Source: Clostridiales bacterium (GTDB lineage: Bacteria; Bacillota; Clostridia; Christensenellales; CAG-314). From it: a DNA stretch of 64,000 bases. The stretch spans positions 40,323 through 104,322 of the forward strand of contig JAFLVJ010000002.1 in NCBI GenBank assembly GCA_022508375.1, written 5' to 3'. The notes under the pieces are model-generated. The model saw nothing but the letters and a program-made list of their open reading frames with translations. It did no database searches and was not told where the DNA came from. Shown one piece after another: positions 17,157 through 25,629 of this stretch; positions within the stretch are counted from its first letter, which is position 1, and each line of letters starts with the position of its first letter. Both the position numbers and the translations under genes were made by a program.

Positions 17157-17891
17157 TCAGATTACAACGCCGAAAAGGTGCGACAAGGGCACCTGCCCCA
17201 GTTCGCCACGGGAATCGGATGAGTTTGCACGGTTGTCACCTATGGCAAAGAAGAATCCTTGCTCTATCAGTAAAGGATTGTCCGCCGTGTGTCCGGCAAG
17301 ACTTCCCAACTTGTCATTGTCCAAAATAAAACATTCGGCGCTTAACGTTTGTTTGCCTTTCGTGTAGTAATCCTCATACAGATACTCGCCGTCGGGTGCG
17401 TCGTACGCTTGAATAACAAGTTTATATCTGACGTCCGATACGCTTTCCAACCATATCTTGTCACCGCCTACAGCCACCACACGCTTGATAAGCTTGTAAT
17501 ACTCTCCGCCCTGCTCGACACTGTTGCCACTGGCAAACAGACCAAAAAACTTGCTCTTGACATCATTTTTGTAAAATACCACCACGTCGCCACGCTGTGG
17601 CTTGGCAAGTTTGCTTACGGTAACCTTGTCACCGCTGTGATAGGTGAGCTTGGGGTTGTAGTGTTCGGATTGACTGTCAGCGTAATAGCTTGCAGTCATA
17701 GATTCGCCGGATACCGCCACCTTGCTTACGACGAACGCACGTACAAACACCGCAGCTGCCAGTACAACGATGAGCACCCACAAAACAATATCCCAAGTTT
17801 TGGCACGCTTGCGTTTTTGAGCGGTTTCGCTTGACAGTTCCAAACTTTCGCCCAACTCATCGATATTAAGTTGTAGATTATCTTGATCCAC
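17157..17891 (-). CDS. lepB: Signal peptidase I
   Basis: Membrane serine protease that removes signal peptides from exported preproteins. The 244-residue protein has a cytoplasmic N-terminal tail, one transmembrane segment (about 33-55), then the catalytic SGESM (Ser64), the Lys136 motif YYKLIKRVVAVGGD, and the C-terminal box FFFAIGDNRANSSDSRGELGQV. The start codon is GTG 17891, preceded by GGCGGT. The sequence around 71-135 is longer than in short SipS enzymes. It is the last gene of a coupled unit (hydrolase-like gene, DUF951, lepB), overlapping the DUF951 gene by 14 nt. Confidence 0.92.
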   Translation of the reverse strand: MDQDNLQLNIDELGESLELSSETAQKRKRAKTWDIVLWVLIVVLAAAVFVRAFVVSKVAVSGESMTASYYADSQSEHYNPKLTYHSGDKVTVSKLAKPQRGDVVVFYKNDVKSKFFGLFASGNSVEQGGEYYKLIKRVVAVGGDKIWLESVSDVRYKLVIQAYDAPDGEYLYEDYYTKGKQTLSAECFILDNDKLGSLAGHTADNPLLIEQGFFFAIGDNRANSSDSRGELGQVPLSHLFGVVI

Positions 17892-18057
17892 CTTTTACCG
17901 CCTTGTGAAATTGTTCACTGGTCATCATAACTACGTGACCGCACTTGTCGCACTTTATCTTGTAGTCGGCGCCAACACGAACCACCGTCCACTTGTTGCC
18001 ACCGCACGCGTGAGTCTTGCGGGTTGTTACATTGTCTCCAACTTGAAACGTCGTCAT
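17878..18057 (-). CDS. DUF951 domain protein
   Basis: A 59-residue protein MTTFQVGDNVTTRKTHACGGNKWTVVRVGADYKIKCDKCGHVVMM... The family pattern is visible: an N-terminal VGD, a KTHACG/GNxWTVVRxGAD core and a CxxCG zinc-ribbon-like knuckle. DUF951 proteins are small, widespread in Firmicutes, often near ychF or the origin, and of unknown function, possibly nucleic-acid related. ATG 18057 overlaps the TGA of the upstream gene (ATGA), indicating translational coupling; a longer upstream frame is rejected on this ground and on family length. Confidence 0.85.
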   Translation of the reverse strand: MTTFQVGDNVTTRKTHACGGNKWTVVRVGADYKIKCDKCGHVVMMTSEQFHKAVKGGSR

Positions 18058-19667
18058 ACCAAAAACAGATTGTTTATAATAATCTCGCTTTCTGCCGAAA
18101 TAATCAGCATTTCGATATTGGTTGTTTCGGCAATCGGTCTTCCATCCACAACGCTGTGGAAGTTGAGTTTGTCGAAGTCCAACCTTTCCCACTTACCGCC
18201 TGCGCCTACTTGCTTGATTTGATAGTAACATTCATTTGCATTGCCGAATTTGCCTACAGCAGTAACCTTGACCTGCTGACTGACGGGGCTGCACACGTCA
18301 AAACATACCGTAAGCGCGGAGCTTGCATGAATACTTTTGTCATTTACTGCAAAAGTGGCAAGCGCCTTGCCCTTAGCTCCGACGATATTGAGAGCGCCTT
18401 TGGCAAGAGTGTGTTGCAAATTAACGTTCCACCATTGACCGTCGGTGGATAACGGAATTAGTATTTGTTTGCCCGTTCCGGTAAAGATGATGTTAGTGGG
18501 TTTCTTGACATTGACGGCAGTAACTTTTTCACTAAACAGCGAAGTGGATACGGCTATATCGCCGTCGAACAATGCAAAAGCGGACACGTGACACTCTTTA
18601 TCGTACAGATTGAGCTTGGCGACGTAACCGTTGTCGCTCGGCTTTAATTCGGCTTTCGTCCAGTAATTAGCCGAGCCGTTGTTGGTAGCGTACCACAACG
18701 AAGTTTTGTCCAGTGGGTGTTGGGTGATAACACGCAAACAGTAATCGCCACCGTCGAAGAAAGACTTTATTTCCGAGCGTGTAGGCGCTTGTTTGCCGTT
18801 GAGCCAGCGAATAACGCCATCTGTGTAACCGCTTGGCAAGTAGTCCATAGTGTTGGGCAAAATAACAAAACGACTGTCGGAATTGATACGCAAAAACATC
18901 TTGCTTGCTTGAGCCAAATCCACGTAGGGACTGTTGGCTGAATTAACAACATATACAGGTACCTTTATTTGTGAAGCGTACGTTTGCGGGGCGAGTCCCA
19001 GCGTCCACACCTGACGGCGGTTATCGTAGGCAATGTTGCGCTCCAAGTCCGCTTGTTCTTCGGGAGTTTCGTCGGGGTAGGATCTGCTGAGGTTACCAAA
19101 CAGTATTGCGCCGTTTTTTACACGGGCGTCCACTGCCAGCACAATCAATCCAACGTACACGCCTTTACCGCAAGTCAGTACCGAAACACTGCTTACCTTT
19201 TCCTCCAACAGATAGGTAATTGCACGGCGCGCATTGAAAGCGTACTCGAATAACTTGGTTTCGCGAGGCGTGTCGGTAATTTCGAATATAGTGCGAGCTA
19301 CGTCGTCGTTGCAGTAGTCCAAATCGTCCGGATACAGCGTGTGTATGCCTTGGGAACGTCTGCCTGCAAAGTCAATGGACATGGCAACAAAACCGCGAGA
19401 AGCAATATCCTTAAGTGCTTGCGTGCAAATTGCGCGCGAATAGTTGGATACAACCAACACCGCAGGCTTGTTTTTGCAGTCGTTCTTGTAGCACATTTGA
19501 GCATATATTCGCGATTTGGTACCGTTAGATAGGGTTCTGCCTGTAAAGTACACCGATCTGGTTATTACACCGTCGTCGTTTTCCAGCTTCAACTCGGTTG
19601 CGTCAAGTTGCTCGGCGCAAGGGTCAACGCCTTCCCATAAAGTTTGTGAATTGAGTACACTATCCAT
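18054..19667 (-). CDS. Alpha/beta-hydrolase-like protein with degenerate nucleophile elbow
   Basis: A 537-residue protein. Residues about 60-300 resemble an alpha/beta hydrolase of the acetyl-xylan-esterase/dienelactone type (KPAVLVVSNYSRAICTQALKDIASRGFVAMSIDFAGR). The expected nucleophile elbow G-x-S-x-G is replaced by LTCGKGVYVG, so the serine is missing. The C-terminal 230 residues are beta-rich (SANYWTKAELKPSDNGYVAKLNL, then ALTVCFDVCSPVSQQVKVTAVGKFG), like a carbohydrate-binding or jelly-roll module. There is no signal peptide. AAAGGAAAA precedes ATG 19667. First gene of the unit with DUF951 and lepB. Function unknown; probably non-catalytic or mechanistically altered. Confidence 0.6.
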   Translation of the reverse strand: MDSVLNSQTLWEGVDPCAEQLDATELKLENDDGVITRSVYFTGRTLSNGTKSRIYAQMCYKNDCKNKPAVLVVSNYSRAICTQALKDIASRGFVAMSIDFAGRRSQGIHTLYPDDLDYCNDDVARTIFEITDTPRETKLFEYAFNARRAITYLLEEKVSSVSVLTCGKGVYVGLIVLAVDARVKNGAILFGNLSRSYPDETPEEQADLERNIAYDNRRQVWTLGLAPQTYASQIKVPVYVVNSANSPYVDLAQASKMFLRINSDSRFVILPNTMDYLPSGYTDGVIRWLNGKQAPTRSEIKSFFDGGDYCLRVITQHPLDKTSLWYATNNGSANYWTKAELKPSDNGYVAKLNLYDKECHVSAFALFDGDIAVSTSLFSEKVTAVNVKKPTNIIFTGTGKQILIPLSTDGQWWNVNLQHTLAKGALNIVGAKGKALATFAVNDKSIHASSALTVCFDVCSPVSQQVKVTAVGKFGNANECYYQIKQVGAGGKWERLDFDKLNFHSVVDGRPIAETTNIEMLIISAESEIIINNLFLV

Positions 19668-19839
19668 AATTTTTCCTTTTTTTACCCCAAGACGCATAGT
19701 TTACACATCTTACAGTAAGTTGTCCCACTATTGTAGCACAATAATTTATTTTGTCAATAAATTTAAAAGTCCGTAACGTAAGTAAAAATATCCTACTTGC
19801 AAAGAACAAAGTTATTCATCAACTATATATTCCGTAGGT

Positions 19840-19962
19840 GTGAGCGGTTAGAAGCGAGGTAGGCGAGGCGCACGTGGCTTGACCGATGGGAGCGTACTAA
19901 GCGTACGTGACCGAGGGCAAACGCAAGTGGAACAAAGCATACCGATGCTTATAGCCACTCAC
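19840..19962. repeat. Interspersed structured repeat, family 1, copy b
   Basis: Ends GTGAGCGGTT and AGCCACTCAC are complementary with G-T pairs. The core is GATGGGAGCGTACTAAGCGT then ACGTGACCGAGG, with GCGTAC/GTACG able to form the central hairpin, followed by AACAAAGCATACCGATGCTTAT. It ends 2 nt past the rlmH stop codon (19964). Confidence 0.75.
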
Positions 19963-19963
19963 A

Positions 19964-20434
19964 TTATTTATGATAAGCGATATTGTATTCAATACAGCAC
20001 GCCCTGTACAGCTGTTCCGCCAATACCACCCTGAAAAGTTGGTGCGGTAAGGTGATTTTACCGAAGGAACAACGCATATCCGCCCTGTGCTTTACTTCGT
20101 CGGATAAGCCATTGCTGCCACCGATTACGAAGGTGAAGGTGGAATTATACTGCTTTTGCTCCCGTATATGCTCGGACAGTTGCTCAGAACTGACCTGTTG
20201 TCCGTCAATATCCATTGCAACAACGTATCCTTCCAGCTTGGCGAGTATCGATACGCCTTCCTCTTTGATTACGCGTTGAATTTCTTTTTCCGTTTGCGTA
20301 CCCTTGCTAAGGCACTCGTCGATTTCCACAATTTCCACCGTGGCGTATCGACCTATACGCTTGACATACTCGCTTAGCGCGTCACGCAAATAGCTTTCCT
20401 TAATTTTACCTACTGCTACTATCCTAAACTTCAT
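19964..20434 (-). CDS. rlmH: 23S rRNA pseudouridine-1915 N3-methyltransferase
   Basis: SPOUT-class methyltransferase that methylates pseudouridine 1915 in helix 69 of 23S rRNA on assembled ribosomes. The 156-residue protein shows the full family pattern: MKFRIVAVGKIKESYLRDALSEYVKRI, VVAMDIDGQQVSSEQLSEHI, FVIGGSNGLSDEV (SAM-binding knot) and LPHQLFRVVLAEQLYRACCIEYN at the C-terminus. It is the last gene of a walJ-CPBP-rlmH unit, starting 4 nt after the CPBP stop. rlmH lies near the origin in many Firmicutes, as it does here. Confidence 0.97.
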   Translation of the reverse strand: MKFRIVAVGKIKESYLRDALSEYVKRIGRYATVEIVEIDECLSKGTQTEKEIQRVIKEEGVSILAKLEGYVVAMDIDGQQVSSEQLSEHIREQKQYNSTFTFVIGGSNGLSDEVKHRADMRCSFGKITLPHQLFRVVLAEQLYRACCIEYNIAYHK

Positions 20435-20438
20435 GACT

Positions 20439-21392
20439 TCATACCGTAAACAAATTACTTACCCATAGCGTAACGCATATTACAATAGCAACAATAAGCA
20501 ATACAAGGGAACGTATGTTGTGTTCTTTTGACGCGCTTGGGGTGGTATTTTCGGGATTATTTGCCCCATCCTCATTTAAATCAGACGTGCCACTTACATT
20601 ATAAATACTATTCCATGCGCTCTTGGTAGTTGCAATATATCCGAATACACACGCAGCAAATCCTATTATGCCCACACATAGGCACGCTATCACGACACCC
20701 GTGTTGGTTGTAAAAGACCAAAATTCATCCCTACCGACAGGCGTGTAACTTAGTGCCACCACCAATGCGTTGTTAAAAAAGTGCACTATCACGCTTGTCC
20801 ATAGGCTACCGCTTCGATAGACCAGCAACGTCAAAAACGCTCCCAAAACAAATTGATGTATCGTCTGCGCGGGGTTAGCGTGAAACAAAGCAAACAACGC
20901 ACCGCTGATTGCCAACGCACCAAGCTTGTTGCCCTGCCTAAGACTTTGCGCTACGGTTCCGCGAAAAACCACTTCCTCGCAAAAAGCAGGCAACATGCAC
21001 GCAACTATAAGTAGTCCTGCAAGATTATCATCGAATTGCACCGATGGACGTTTAAGCCCCATCGCCTCGATTCCGTCCAGTAACACGTTGTTTATCGGCG
21101 TCATGCAAGCGATAAGAAACGTTACCGCAAGACATCCCCACAGTACGTGTGCGTATCCGGGCTTTGCCGTAATCTTGGTTGCAACAAAAACATTCGTTTT
21201 GGTAATGGCAGCATATAAAAACGCCGACCCGCCTATAAACAGCGTAAACAGCGCTTGCATAAGCCAAAACTTCCACCCTGTCGCGTTGCTTCCGAAAATA
21301 AGCCCCAGCACAAGACTGGCAACTATCATGGACGCAACCGCAATGGCGTAGCTTGGTCCTAAATCTTTTTTTTCGTAGTTCAATCGATACAT
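20439..21392 (-). CDS. CPBP-family intramembrane glutamic endopeptidase
   Basis: A 317-residue polytopic membrane protein with the CPBP (CAAX protease and bacteriocin-processing) motifs: LPAFCEEVVFRGTVAQSLRQ (EExxxR), ALFALFHANPAQTIHQFVLG (motif 2 with histidine), and SLWTSVIVHFFNNALV (motif 3, H and N). About eight hydrophobic segments are present. Such proteins cleave within the membrane or process peptides; some give bacteriocin immunity. It overlaps walJ by 13 nt and is followed 4 nt later by rlmH. The substrate is unknown. Confidence 0.88.
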   Translation of the reverse strand: MYRLNYEKKDLGPSYAIAVASMIVASLVLGLIFGSNATGWKFWLMQALFTLFIGGSAFLYAAITKTNVFVATKITAKPGYAHVLWGCLAVTFLIACMTPINNVLLDGIEAMGLKRPSVQFDDNLAGLLIVACMLPAFCEEVVFRGTVAQSLRQGNKLGALAISGALFALFHANPAQTIHQFVLGAFLTLLVYRSGSLWTSVIVHFFNNALVVALSYTPVGRDEFWSFTTNTGVVIACLCVGIIGFAACVFGYIATTKSAWNSIYNVSGTSDLNEDGANNPENTTPSASKEHNIRSLVLLIVAIVICVTLWVSNLFTV

Positions 21393-22165
21393 ATTGTAAT
21401 CCCGTTTTCGTATTGATCGGCAACATAGACGTTGACGTCCTTACCTTCCGTTAGTCCGCGCGAAGCGTACATGCTGACAGCGGAATTGAAAGCCAGTTCG
21501 CGCGTGTTGTTTTTTTCGGACAGATGCGCCAAAATTACGTTTTTGACACGGCTACCGACAAGCTGGGACAAAATATCCGTTGCCTGCGCGTTGGACAAGT
21601 GACCGTAATTGGACAAAATGCGCCTTTTTAACGGATAGCTGTAGTCGCCCTTCATTAGCATATCCTCGTCGTGGTTGCTTTCCAGCATAATGGCGCTACA
21701 CGGGGCTAAAAATTGCACAAGCTCGCACTTTACGCACCCTGTGTCGGTAACGCAGGCAAAGCGACTGTCCCCCGAAGTGAAGCGGTACCCCAAACAGCAC
21801 TTGGCGTCGTGCGAACACTCGTAAACGTCAATTGAAACGTTGCCTACGGTAAAACTACCGTTGACCTCCACCACCTCGGCAGGAGCATATGCAATGCGCA
21901 AGCCCAGTTCGTGAGCAATGGGCGACGGAATGTAAATATTTGTCGAAAAATGTTGCGCCCAGTGCTGCAACGCGCCGATATGATCGGAGTGTTCGTGGGT
22001 TATCACTATTGCGTCAATATTATTGGGCGTAAGGGCACGACTTTCCAACGCTTTGAGTATAGCGCGATAGCCGAGACCGACGTCTAGCAAAATATTGGTG
22101 TTGTCGGACTGTATCAAGGTGCAATTTCCTTTGCTTCCCGAAAACAGCGGAGATATTTTTAGCAT
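21380..22165 (-). CDS. walJ: MBL-fold metallo-hydrolase, WalJ/YycJ type
   Basis: A 261-residue metallo-beta-lactamase-fold protein. It begins MLKISPLFSGSKGNCTLIQ, carries the metal-binding HEHSDHIGAL, and further ligands in VTDTGCV and LESNHDEDML, LSNAQAT and ILAHLSEKNN, the WalJ pattern. WalJ proteins are 5'-3' exonuclease-like enzymes encoded next to the WalRK regulon in Bacillus and coordinate cell division with replication; here walRK is absent nearby but rlmH follows, as in Bacillus. AAGGA precedes the ATG. First gene of the three-gene unit. Exact role is by homology. Confidence 0.88.
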   Translation of the reverse strand: MLKISPLFSGSKGNCTLIQSDNTNILLDVGLGYRAILKALESRALTPNNIDAIVITHEHSDHIGALQHWAQHFSTNIYIPSPIAHELGLRIAYAPAEVVEVNGSFTVGNVSIDVYECSHDAKCCLGYRFTSGDSRFACVTDTGCVKCELVQFLAPCSAIMLESNHDEDMLMKGDYSYPLKRRILSNYGHLSNAQATDILSQLVGSRVKNVILAHLSEKNNTRELAFNSAVSMYASRGLTEGKDVNVYVADQYENGITICID

Positions 22166-22423
22166 TTTTTGTCCTTAGTTGTCTTTTTTTAGCCATTTGA
22201 CTAAAGTTTTTTTTGCTACTGGGTTGAATTTTTCGCAAATTTGCACAAATACATTTATACCATAAAACGGTAACAAAATCAAGAATTTTGTTAATCGAAC
22301 TTCGTACGGTTGGTTTTGCTAACACAAAACACCATTTTGTGGTCTGCCGTCAAGCGCACAAACCCTTGCAAGCAAGTTTGTTTGCTTTTGTTATCACAAC
22401 CTAGCAACCAAATCAACACAAAT
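22166..22423. other. Intergenic region between walJ and the GPH transporter
   Basis: About 260 bp with no coding potential. It contains the predicted walJ promoter (22254-22282) and a leader of about 80 nt. The rest is A+T-rich with a TTGCAAGCAAGTTTGTTTGC run near 22370, whose meaning is unclear. Confidence 0.5.
22254..22282 (-). promoter_or_regulatory. Predicted sigma-A promoter of walJ-CPBP-rlmH
   Basis: Minus strand: TTGATT (22277-22282), 17-bp spacer, TATAAA (22254-22259). Confidence 0.55.
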
Positions 22424-22453
22424 AAAAAGACGCGTTGTGTGAACGCGTCTTTT
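22424..22453 (-). terminator. Terminator of the GPH transporter gene
   Basis: AAAGACGCGTT / AACGCGTCTTT with a five-base loop and a T-run on the minus strand, 23 nt past the stop at 22476. Confidence 0.9.
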
Positions 22454-22475
22454 GTAATGCTATTGATATTTAACT

Positions 22476-24248
22476 TTATTCCGTTTCATCGGACTGTTCC
22501 GCTGTTGCCGTCACTTCCGTTTGCTCGGCAGGTGTATATTCAATTTGCGGTAGTTTATCGACGTTTTCGCCAACCTGTGAGAGCAAATCTTTACGAAGCT
22601 CAGCGTATTCCTCGCTGTCCTTATCCGTACGGGCGTTGAGTTCAACAATTTGCGCTTGAACCTTGCTTGTAAGTTTGTAGTTGGCTGCAATAATAATTGC
22701 CACAATAAGTATAGCTACAGGCAAAAGGATAAACGTCAGCTTTATCGCTATCTGCGCCGCTTCGGGTTGCTCTAAAGGTAAAAATTTGTAAACGTCGTTA
22801 CCCTTGGTTATCAGGAACTTATCCAAAGACATACCGTTGTACGTTCCATCCGCTATTGCCGCGTCGTATTGCTGTTGTGAGAGATATCCCGTTTCGACGT
22901 AACCGGTAAGTCCGATAATCAACGGCGGAATAGCAAGACCTACTGCCTGCGCCGTCGTGTTGAGGAAGTTGGTAAGTCCGCTAAAACTTCCCTCGGTACG
23001 TTCGCCGAAGTACAGTTCGCCAACGTCGCAAACGTCGCCGAAGCTACTGTGGGGAACAAATACCGTACCGCCGATACCCAAACCAAGCAACAAGCCGAAT
23101 ACAATAAGCAACCAATCGGGAGCGCCTTCTTTAGTTGTAATCTTGAGTGTGTCAACTACGTTGGTAACACCGTCTTTAATAACTTCTTTCGTGCCTGCAA
23201 CTGTTGTAATTGCGCCTTCGGCAGGAAGGAACAGCATAAACATAGCAACGATAATCCACACCACTGCGCCTGTTATATAGGCAAAACGTTTAGACTTGAC
23301 CTTTATCAACTTGAGGTAAATGGGCAAAGCAATTACTTGAGCCAAGAACATCATTGCAGCGGCAACCGTTGCGATGGGGAAGCGACTGGCATATTCGCCA
23401 AATACCGTCGCCGCAGCGTAAGAGTTTCGACGAAGGAAAAAGTCGCACAGGGTGAAGAAAAAGCTACTCATTACCGCCATACCGAAGGACGCGCACATTT
23501 GCATACCGAGATATTGACGGTAACTGCGCATCTTGAGCGGACGGAGGAAGTTTTTGATGTCGAACTTGGTCTTGACTGCGGGTGTTACAACTTGCTCACG
23601 ACTGAACAAAGCGGCAATAAGTATGGATATCATAAATATTACGCCAAACGCCGAAGCCATGATTATGTAGGAAACTTCGCCCTTTTCGGGGGAAGCAATC
23701 ATACCGGGAACGGCAACGCACACAAGGCTGGACATAATGCTGAACGCCAAACGTACCGCGTTGGTGTTGTTGCGTTCGTTGAAGTTATCAGTCATTTCGC
23801 TTGCGTGCGAGTAGTACGGGATAAGCACGAAGCTTTGCGCCGTTGCGTACAGCATGTACACAAACACTACCAAGAAACACTTTGCCCAGATTTGCGTTAC
23901 GCACAAGCTCCACGGGAAAAACAGCAACACGAACCCCACAAGAACGAGTGGCGCGCATATAAGCATGAAAAATCTGCGTTTACCGAACTTACCCGGCTTT
24001 TTAGCGTCGGTAATCTTGCCGATAAACGGGTCGATGATACCGTCCCAAATCTTAGTCAACAGTAGTATTGGCGTCAGGTATGTCATAGGGATACCAACAA
24101 CCAACGTCAAAAATGGCGTAAATAAGAAGTTGATGATGTTGAAACTTCCGCCGCCGAAGATATCTCCGCAGGCAAACGCCAACTTGTTACCCAAGCTAAC
24201 CTTGCCCTTGGCGAGCGGCAGTCTTTCCTTCTTTGCGCGAGTACTCAT
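22476..24248 (-). CDS. GPH-family (MelB-like) sugar:cation symporter
   Basis: A 590-residue MFS transporter of the glycoside-pentoside-hexuronide:cation family. The diagnostic N-terminus is present: LGNKLAFACGDIFGGGSFNIINFLFTPFLT, then LLTKIWDGIIDPFIGKITDAKKPGKFGKRRFFML. About twelve membrane segments are visible. A soluble insert of about 40 residues (GAITTVAGTKEVIKDGV...LKITTKEGAP) interrupts the middle, and a glutamate-rich C-terminal tail of 70 residues carries EYAELRKDLLSQVGENV. GGAG precedes ATG 24248. Likely imports an oligosaccharide with sodium or protons; the distant GH36 enzyme is one possible partner, which is inference. Confidence 0.88.
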   Translation of the reverse strand: MSTRAKKERLPLAKGKVSLGNKLAFACGDIFGGGSFNIINFLFTPFLTLVVGIPMTYLTPILLLTKIWDGIIDPFIGKITDAKKPGKFGKRRFFMLICAPLVLVGFVLLFFPWSLCVTQIWAKCFLVVFVYMLYATAQSFVLIPYYSHASEMTDNFNERNNTNAVRLAFSIMSSLVCVAVPGMIASPEKGEVSYIIMASAFGVIFMISILIAALFSREQVVTPAVKTKFDIKNFLRPLKMRSYRQYLGMQMCASFGMAVMSSFFFTLCDFFLRRNSYAAATVFGEYASRFPIATVAAAMMFLAQVIALPIYLKLIKVKSKRFAYITGAVVWIIVAMFMLFLPAEGAITTVAGTKEVIKDGVTNVVDTLKITTKEGAPDWLLIVFGLLLGLGIGGTVFVPHSSFGDVCDVGELYFGERTEGSFSGLTNFLNTTAQAVGLAIPPLIIGLTGYVETGYLSQQQYDAAIADGTYNGMSLDKFLITKGNDVYKFLPLEQPEAAQIAIKLTFILLPVAILIVAIIIAANYKLTSKVQAQIVELNARTDKDSEEYAELRKDLLSQVGENVDKLPQIEYTPAEQTEVTATAEQSDETE

Positions 24249-24283
24249 ACGCTAAGTCTCCTTTTATTTTATTTCCATAATTA

Positions 24284-24403
24284 TTGAGGTGAAGCAAGCA
24301 AGACGAGGCAAACGAACATTTGTGAGGGGAGTGTACTAAGACGTCCAAGACCCGATAAAATGTGAAGTTTAACAAAGTATTGCGAAGCTTATAACCGTCT
24401 CAA
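24284..24403. repeat. Interspersed structured repeat, family 1, copy c
   Basis: Closely similar to copy e at dnaN: AAGACGAGGC, GAGGGGAGTGTACTA, GACCCGA, TTTAACAAAGTATTGCGAAG. Ends TTGAG and CTCAA are complementary. ACATTT (around 24317) and AAATGT (around 24358) can pair, whereas copy e has different bases there. The right end overlaps the ychF stop codon. Confidence 0.8.
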
Positions 24404-25491
24404 ACGTTGAAACGGAACAGAACCACGTCTCCGTCCTTAACAACGTAATCCTTGCCTTCACTGCGTACCTTGCCGTGTTCCTTGGCTTGGTTGTAACCGC
24501 CCATTTCAAGCATTACTTCGTAGGGGACGATTTCCGCGCGGATAAAGCCTTTTTCGAAGTCGGTGTGAATCTTGCCTGCGGCTTGCGGAGCCTTGGTGCC
24601 TTCCGTTATCGTCCAAGCGCGCGTTTCCTTTTCGCCCGCAGTGAGGTAGCTTACCAAGTGTAACAGCTTGTAACACTTTTTAACAAGTCGGTTCAAGCCG
24701 CTTTCCACTATTCCGTAGCTTTCAAGGAACATTTGTTTTTCTTCCCCATCCATCTTGGACAGTTCTTCCTCCACCTTGGCACATATGACAAGCGTTTCGG
24801 CATTTTCCTGACGGGCAGCGTCTTCAACAAGTTTAACCAATGGGTTGTTGTCGTTGCCGATATCCTCCTCGGAAATGTTAGCCGCGTATATTACCGGCTT
24901 GGACGTGAGCAAAAACATTTCCTCAACGGCAGCCTTTTCCTCCTCGTCCAGCTCCATTGTGCGGACGGGTTTTTCACTTTGCAGCCAATCGAGTATGCGT
25001 TTGAGCAACTCCGCCTCCACCTTGTACTTGGGGTCGCCCGTCTTTTGCATGTTGACAGCCTTAGCAAGTCGCGTGTTGACCGTTTCGATATCCGCCAAGA
25101 TAAGCTCCAAGTTGATGGTTTGCATGTCGGACACGGGATCGACGGTATTACTGACATGCGTAACGTTGCTATCGACAAAGCATCTCACAACGTGCACGAT
25201 TGCATCCACTTCGCGAATATGGGACAAAAATTTGTTACCCAAGCCTTCGCCACGGGACGCGCCCTTGACAAGTCCTGCAATATCCACAAATCTAAGATAG
25301 GTGGGGGTGATTTTTTTGCTGTTGTACAGCGCCGCCAACTTGTCCAGACGTTCGTCGGGTACGGCAACCACGCCCACGTTGGGCTCTATTGTGCAAAACG
25401 GATAATTCGCTATTTCCGCGCCCGCCTGCGTAATTGCGTTAAACAGTGTGCTTTTGCCAACGTTTGGCAATCCTACTACTCCCAGTTTCAT
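24400..25491 (-). CDS. ychF: Redox-regulated ATPase YchF (Obg-family P-loop NTPase)
   Basis: A 363-residue universally conserved P-loop NTPase that binds ATP and associates with ribosomes. The protein starts MKLGVVGLPNVGKSTLFNAIT (G1), continues with NYPFCTIEPNVGVV, FVDIAGLVKGASRGEGLGNKFLSHIREVDAIVHVVRCF (G3) and ICAKVEEELS, and ends with a TGS domain (TEGTKAPQAAGKIHTDFEKGFIRAEIV, then DYVVKDGDVVLFRFNV). GAGGG precedes ATG 25491. Length matches E. coli YchF exactly. The 3' end runs into a family 1 repeat. Confidence 0.97.
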   Translation of the reverse strand: MKLGVVGLPNVGKSTLFNAITQAGAEIANYPFCTIEPNVGVVAVPDERLDKLAALYNSKKITPTYLRFVDIAGLVKGASRGEGLGNKFLSHIREVDAIVHVVRCFVDSNVTHVSNTVDPVSDMQTINLELILADIETVNTRLAKAVNMQKTGDPKYKVEAELLKRILDWLQSEKPVRTMELDEEEKAAVEEMFLLTSKPVIYAANISEEDIGNDNNPLVKLVEDAARQENAETLVICAKVEEELSKMDGEEKQMFLESYGIVESGLNRLVKKCYKLLHLVSYLTAGEKETRAWTITEGTKAPQAAGKIHTDFEKGFIRAEIVPYEVMLEMGGYNQAKEHGKVRSEGKDYVVKDGDVVLFRFNV

Positions 25492-25586
25492 GTTTCCCTC
25501 GGTCTAAAATATCGAATAATTGCGTAAACTTACTATACCTGTATGGATATACATCATACGCAAAAAATAACGATGTATTTTTTACA

Positions 25587-25620
25587 TTTTAACATATTAT
25601 TTACTAAATGTAAATAAAAA
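25587..25620. promoter_or_regulatory. Inverted repeat upstream of uppP
   Basis: TTTACATTT and AAATGTAAA (9 bp) are separated by 16 bases of A+T-rich DNA. The site lies immediately before the uppP ribosome binding site. It could be an operator or a leader hairpin; no known binding factor is recognised. Confidence 0.35.
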
Positions 25621-25629
25621 GGAACAAAT

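Noticed and set aside
23049..24065. A 338-codon plus-strand open frame opposite the GPH transporter gene
   Set aside because: Its translation is low-complexity and histidine/glutamine-rich with no recognisable domain, and it lies fully antisense to a clear transporter gene.
24733..25527. A 264-codon plus-strand open frame opposite ychF
   Set aside because: It is an antisense shadow of the highly conserved ychF gene and has no ribosome binding site or family similarity.
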